A stretch of 64,000 bases of DNA from an uncultured Flammeovirgaceae bacterium. GTDB taxonomy: Bacteria; Bacteroidota; Bacteroidia; Cytophagales; Cyclobacteriaceae. The stretch spans positions 1 through 64,000 of the forward strand of contig CAJWQD010000004.1 in the NCBI GenBank assembly GCA_913045135.1. Direction: 5' to 3'. A program made the translations under genes and the position numbers. Below the pieces are notes generated by a model. That model was given only the letters and a program-made list of their open reading frames with translations. It had not been told where the DNA came from and did not search any database. Shown here piece after piece: positions 61,165 through 64,000 of this stretch (positions within the stretch are counted from its first letter, which is position 1; each line of letters starts with the position of its first letter).

Positions 61165-62322
61165 TTATCTCTTTTGTACGGTCTTTAGAAATACTGCCAG
61201 ACCTATTAAGATCAAAGGTATACTAAGAATTTGACCCATATTGATAGGCAAACTCGCCTCAAAAGCTTCCTGATCCATTTTAAAAAATTCATTGAAGAAC
61301 CGGTCCCCCCAAAGGAGTACCATAAAGACACTAAAAATTAAACCGTCATTTAACGTAGCTCTTTTGTAATTCCATAGAACCCATAAAATGAAGGCTATGA
61401 TGAGACAAGCTAGGGCTTCATACAACTGTGGTGTATGTCGAAGGATCCCTGTGGCTTTAATTTCTATTTGCTCAACTCCCGCGTCATCAATGATTTGATA
61501 ATCGAGGCCCCTTCTTGTTGAAGTAAAATCAACATGTTGCACCACTTCTTGATAATTGTTGAGACTGTAGGCCAGTTGGCCATTTATAAAGCGTTTCATT
61601 GCTTCATCCTCTTGAACACCTGATTTCAATTTCAGAACCGCTTTCAAAGGTAAATATCCAGGATTTCCGGGATCATATACCCCCTCCTCAAAGACTACTT
61701 CTTCAATTACATTTTCATCAAAATTCAATATCCCCTCAGTGCCTCTGGCATATACAACACCGAAGTCACTTTTTGTTTTTACACCCTCCATTTCTGAGTT
61801 CATGAAATTCCCGGTTCGGATAAGTGCTCCGGTAATGGCCACTACAATGGCCACCCTATCCAAAACCCATAAATAACTTTGACCTTCTTTTTTTCGCTTT
61901 TTTACAGAAAAACTTGTGGGAATAACCAAAATCCATTTCAATCTGATGTCGTAATTGGCATAAAGCCAGAGAGCCACAAATATTCCAATCGCACCCCCAT
62001 GACTGGCCAAGCCTCCCTCCCAAATTTTCAAAATCTCAATAGGATCCGATAAGTAATAACTGGGATTATAAAAAAGGCAATGTCCCAGTCTAGCACCCAA
62101 TATCGTGGCAATGACCATGAACGTGGTCAAGGTATCTACGTCTTTTTCAGAATGACCCTCTGTCTTGAAAATTTTATAAGAAATTTGTTGACCGATAATA
62201 AATCCCATGGCAAACAATAAACCATACCAAACAATCGGACGATCTGGTAAACCCAAAAAAGATAAGGGAATTTTAAAAATCACGGGATCTGGGCTCCAAA
62301 TTATATATTCCAACAAAATCAT
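61165..62322 (-). CDS. lgt: Prolipoprotein diacylglyceryl transferase
   Basis: VWYGLLFAMGFIIG, GARLGHCLFYNP, IWEGGLASHGGAIGIF, RTGNFMNSEMEG, RHTPQLYEA, WGDRFFNEFFKMDQE. Start set at MILLEYIIW to avoid overlapping trkH. Confidence 0.93.
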   Translation of the reverse strand: MILLEYIIWSPDPVIFKIPLSFLGLPDRPIVWYGLLFAMGFIIGQQISYKIFKTEGHSEKDVDTLTTFMVIATILGARLGHCLFYNPSYYLSDPIEILKIWEGGLASHGGAIGIFVALWLYANYDIRLKWILVIPTSFSVKKRKKEGQSYLWVLDRVAIVVAITGALIRTGNFMNSEMEGVKTKSDFGVVYARGTEGILNFDENVIEEVVFEEGVYDPGNPGYLPLKAVLKLKSGVQEDEAMKRFINGQLAYSLNNYQEVVQHVDFTSTRRGLDYQIIDDAGVEQIEIKATGILRHTPQLYEALACLIIAFILWVLWNYKRATLNDGLIFSVFMVLLWGDRFFNEFFKMDQEAFEASLPINMGQILSIPLILIGLAVFLKTVQKR

Positions 62323-62324
62323 AA

Positions 62325-63782
62325 CTATGTTTTTCTCCAAAAAAATGGGGTAAATAATATCAGCACGGTAAAAAGCTCTAATCTACCCAATAACATCAAC
62401 AAAGAAAGTATCCATTTTCCAACGGTAGGCATATGCGCAAAATTAGCAACGGGCCCCACGGATCCTATCCCGGGTCCAACATTTCCTAAACAGGATGCGG
62501 CCGCACCTATGGCGGTCACCAAATCTACGCCTAACAAGGCCATTCCTAAAGAACCTAAAACAAAAATGGTCAAATATAACATGACAAAAGCAAGAATTTG
62601 AAAAGTAATTTCACCATTTACACTCTTCCCATTGAGACGTAATGGCAACACAGCTGAAGGGTGTATTTGTCTGTTAAATTCCAAAAAACTATTTTTCACT
62701 AAAATCAAGTGTCTAATTATTTTAACTCCCCCAGACGTTGACCCTGCGGAAGCACCTACAAACATGAGAAAGAAAAAAAGCATGGTCAATAAAGGTGTCC
62801 AAGCCGTATAATCCTTTGTGATATATCCAGTAGTCGTAATAACTGAGATGACCTGAAAAATACCATATCGGAAAGAATCCGTTAAATTTTCATCTCCATT
62901 CATCCAAATTCCTAAAGCACAGAATATCGAGATGGCCAAACAAGAAATACCATAGGTTCTGAATTCTTGATTCTGAAAGACTTTTTTTATCTGTCCATGC
63001 AAACCAAAGTAAATCATGGTAAAGTTAGTTCCAGCTAAAAACATGAACGTCACAATAATAAAATCTATATACGCCGAATCATAATAAGCAATGCTGCTAT
63101 TTTTCGTTGAAAACCCTCCACTAGCCATTGTCGTTAAACTGTGGTTTAAAGCATCAAAAAAAGTCATATCTCCCACCATCAGGAAAATCATTTCTAATCC
63201 CGTGAAACCTATGTAAATAATCCATAATCGCTTAGCAGTTTCTTTGATTCGAGGTTGAAATTTATCTGGTGAAATGCCTGGGGCTTCTGCCACAAAAAGC
63301 TGCATACCACCAATTCCCAATATGGGTAATATCGCCACAGTGAGTACAATGATCCCCATACCTCCTATCCATTGACTCATGCTCCTCCACAACAATACAC
63401 CTTTATCCACCGATTCAATATCCTCTAAAATGGTTGCTCCCGTTGTGGAAAATCCAGATAACGTTTCAAAAAATGCATCTGTGAAATTTGTAATCTCCCC
63501 ACTAAGCATGTAGGGTAAAGTTCCGATTAAAGACATTACCAACCAGCCAATGGTGACCACCAAATACCCCTCACGCTTACGTAATTCTTTATAAATCGAA
63601 TTACGTGTCAATAGCCACATGACTGTACCTAAAGATATGGCAATCAATGCAGATCCTAATAAAGCTCTAAAATCTTCACCCCCAAAATACCAGCTAAAAG
63701 GCAGACAAATCGACATGAAGATACCGTTGAGCACCATAAGAATACTCATGATTTTAATGATTAATTTATAATTAAACATCAA
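62325..63782 (-). CDS. trkH: Trk potassium uptake system protein TrkH
   Basis: ETLSGFSTTGATILEDIES, SQWIGGMGIIVLTVAILP, NHSLTTMASGGFSTKNSS, VGASAGSTSGGVKIIR; 485 aa polytopic. Confidence 0.95.
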   Translation of the reverse strand: MMFNYKLIIKIMSILMVLNGIFMSICLPFSWYFGGEDFRALLGSALIAISLGTVMWLLTRNSIYKELRKREGYLVVTIGWLVMSLIGTLPYMLSGEITNFTDAFFETLSGFSTTGATILEDIESVDKGVLLWRSMSQWIGGMGIIVLTVAILPILGIGGMQLFVAEAPGISPDKFQPRIKETAKRLWIIYIGFTGLEMIFLMVGDMTFFDALNHSLTTMASGGFSTKNSSIAYYDSAYIDFIIVTFMFLAGTNFTMIYFGLHGQIKKVFQNQEFRTYGISCLAISIFCALGIWMNGDENLTDSFRYGIFQVISVITTTGYITKDYTAWTPLLTMLFFFLMFVGASAGSTSGGVKIIRHLILVKNSFLEFNRQIHPSAVLPLRLNGKSVNGEITFQILAFVMLYLTIFVLGSLGMALLGVDLVTAIGAAASCLGNVGPGIGSVGPVANFAHMPTVGKWILSLLMLLGRLELFTVLILFTPFFWRKT

Positions 63783-63785
63783 AAA

Positions 63786-64000
63786 TTATTTAAAATAATG
63801 CTCAACTGCATGGATACATTCTGGTTTAGATAGTACGACGACACGATCTTCTGCCTCAAAATTAAAGTTTCCTCTTACCGTATAACCCTTATTTTTTCTA
63901 ATAACCCCTCCGATTACCGCTGTCCGTGGAAAATCTAAATTGCGTAATTCATCATGCAAAATCTTTGCCCCCTCTTTCACCTCGAATTCGAGTACTTCTG
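63786..64000 (-). CDS. trkA: Trk potassium transporter TrkA, C-terminal fragment (runs off the window edge)
   Basis: EVLEFEVKEGAKILHDELRNLDFPRTAVIGGVIRKNKGYTVRGNFNFEAEDRVVVLSKPECIHAVEHYF is a TrkA_C domain; adjacent to trkH. Confidence 0.85.
   Translation of the reverse strand, partial: EVLEFEVKEGAKILHDELRNLDFPRTAVIGGVIRKNKGYTVRGNFNFEAEDRVVVLSKPECIHAVEHYFK

Noticed and set aside
1-64000. CRISPR arrays, IS elements, prophage or toxin-antitoxin modules
   Set aside because: No regularly spaced repeats, transposase or integrase motifs, phage structural genes or paired small toxin/antitoxin ORFs were recognised.

Overview
A 64 kb AT-rich chromosomal window from a Bacteroidota bacterium, probably of the Cytophagales/Cyclobacteriaceae type. 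Evidence for this is SusC/SusD, a T9SS C-terminal domain, DUF4403, BshA and two Lgt paralogs. The flanks are mostly housekeeping: chorismate synthase, a NifU-like protein, a DAACS symporter, BatD, MutL, two rhomboids, RlmN, TRAP permeases, a tRNA, DUF4403, Lgt and TrkH/TrkA. The centre (about 9.4-40.1 kb) is a large polysaccharide-utilization locus (PUL), almost entirely on the minus strand. It encodes GH43, a DUF4961-like protein, a small lipoprotein, SusD, an STN-SusC, FecR, four S1-type sulfatases (one fused to an esterase), GH13, a sialate-O-acetylesterase-like protein, a BD-FAE-like esterase, a class-C beta-lactamase-like hydrolase, GH3-PA14 and GH97. A second Lgt homologue sits inside it. 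Most interesting observations: (1) a nearly identical 30-nt ECF-promoter-like element, TTGGGGG-N16-CGTTATA, lies upstream of both the orphan FecR-SusCD operon and a distant lipoprotein/FG-GAP operon next to an ECF sigma gene, suggesting a split sigma/anti-sigma regulon; (2) a sulfatase-esterase fusion; (3) a PUL-embedded Lgt paralog with an altered HGG motif; (4) an unannotated decayed SGNH-hydrolase pseudogene; (5) a tRNA-Pro with the unusual anticodon AGG. No CRISPR array, transposon or recognisable phage-defence system was seen. All assignments come from reading motifs by eye; no database search was run.
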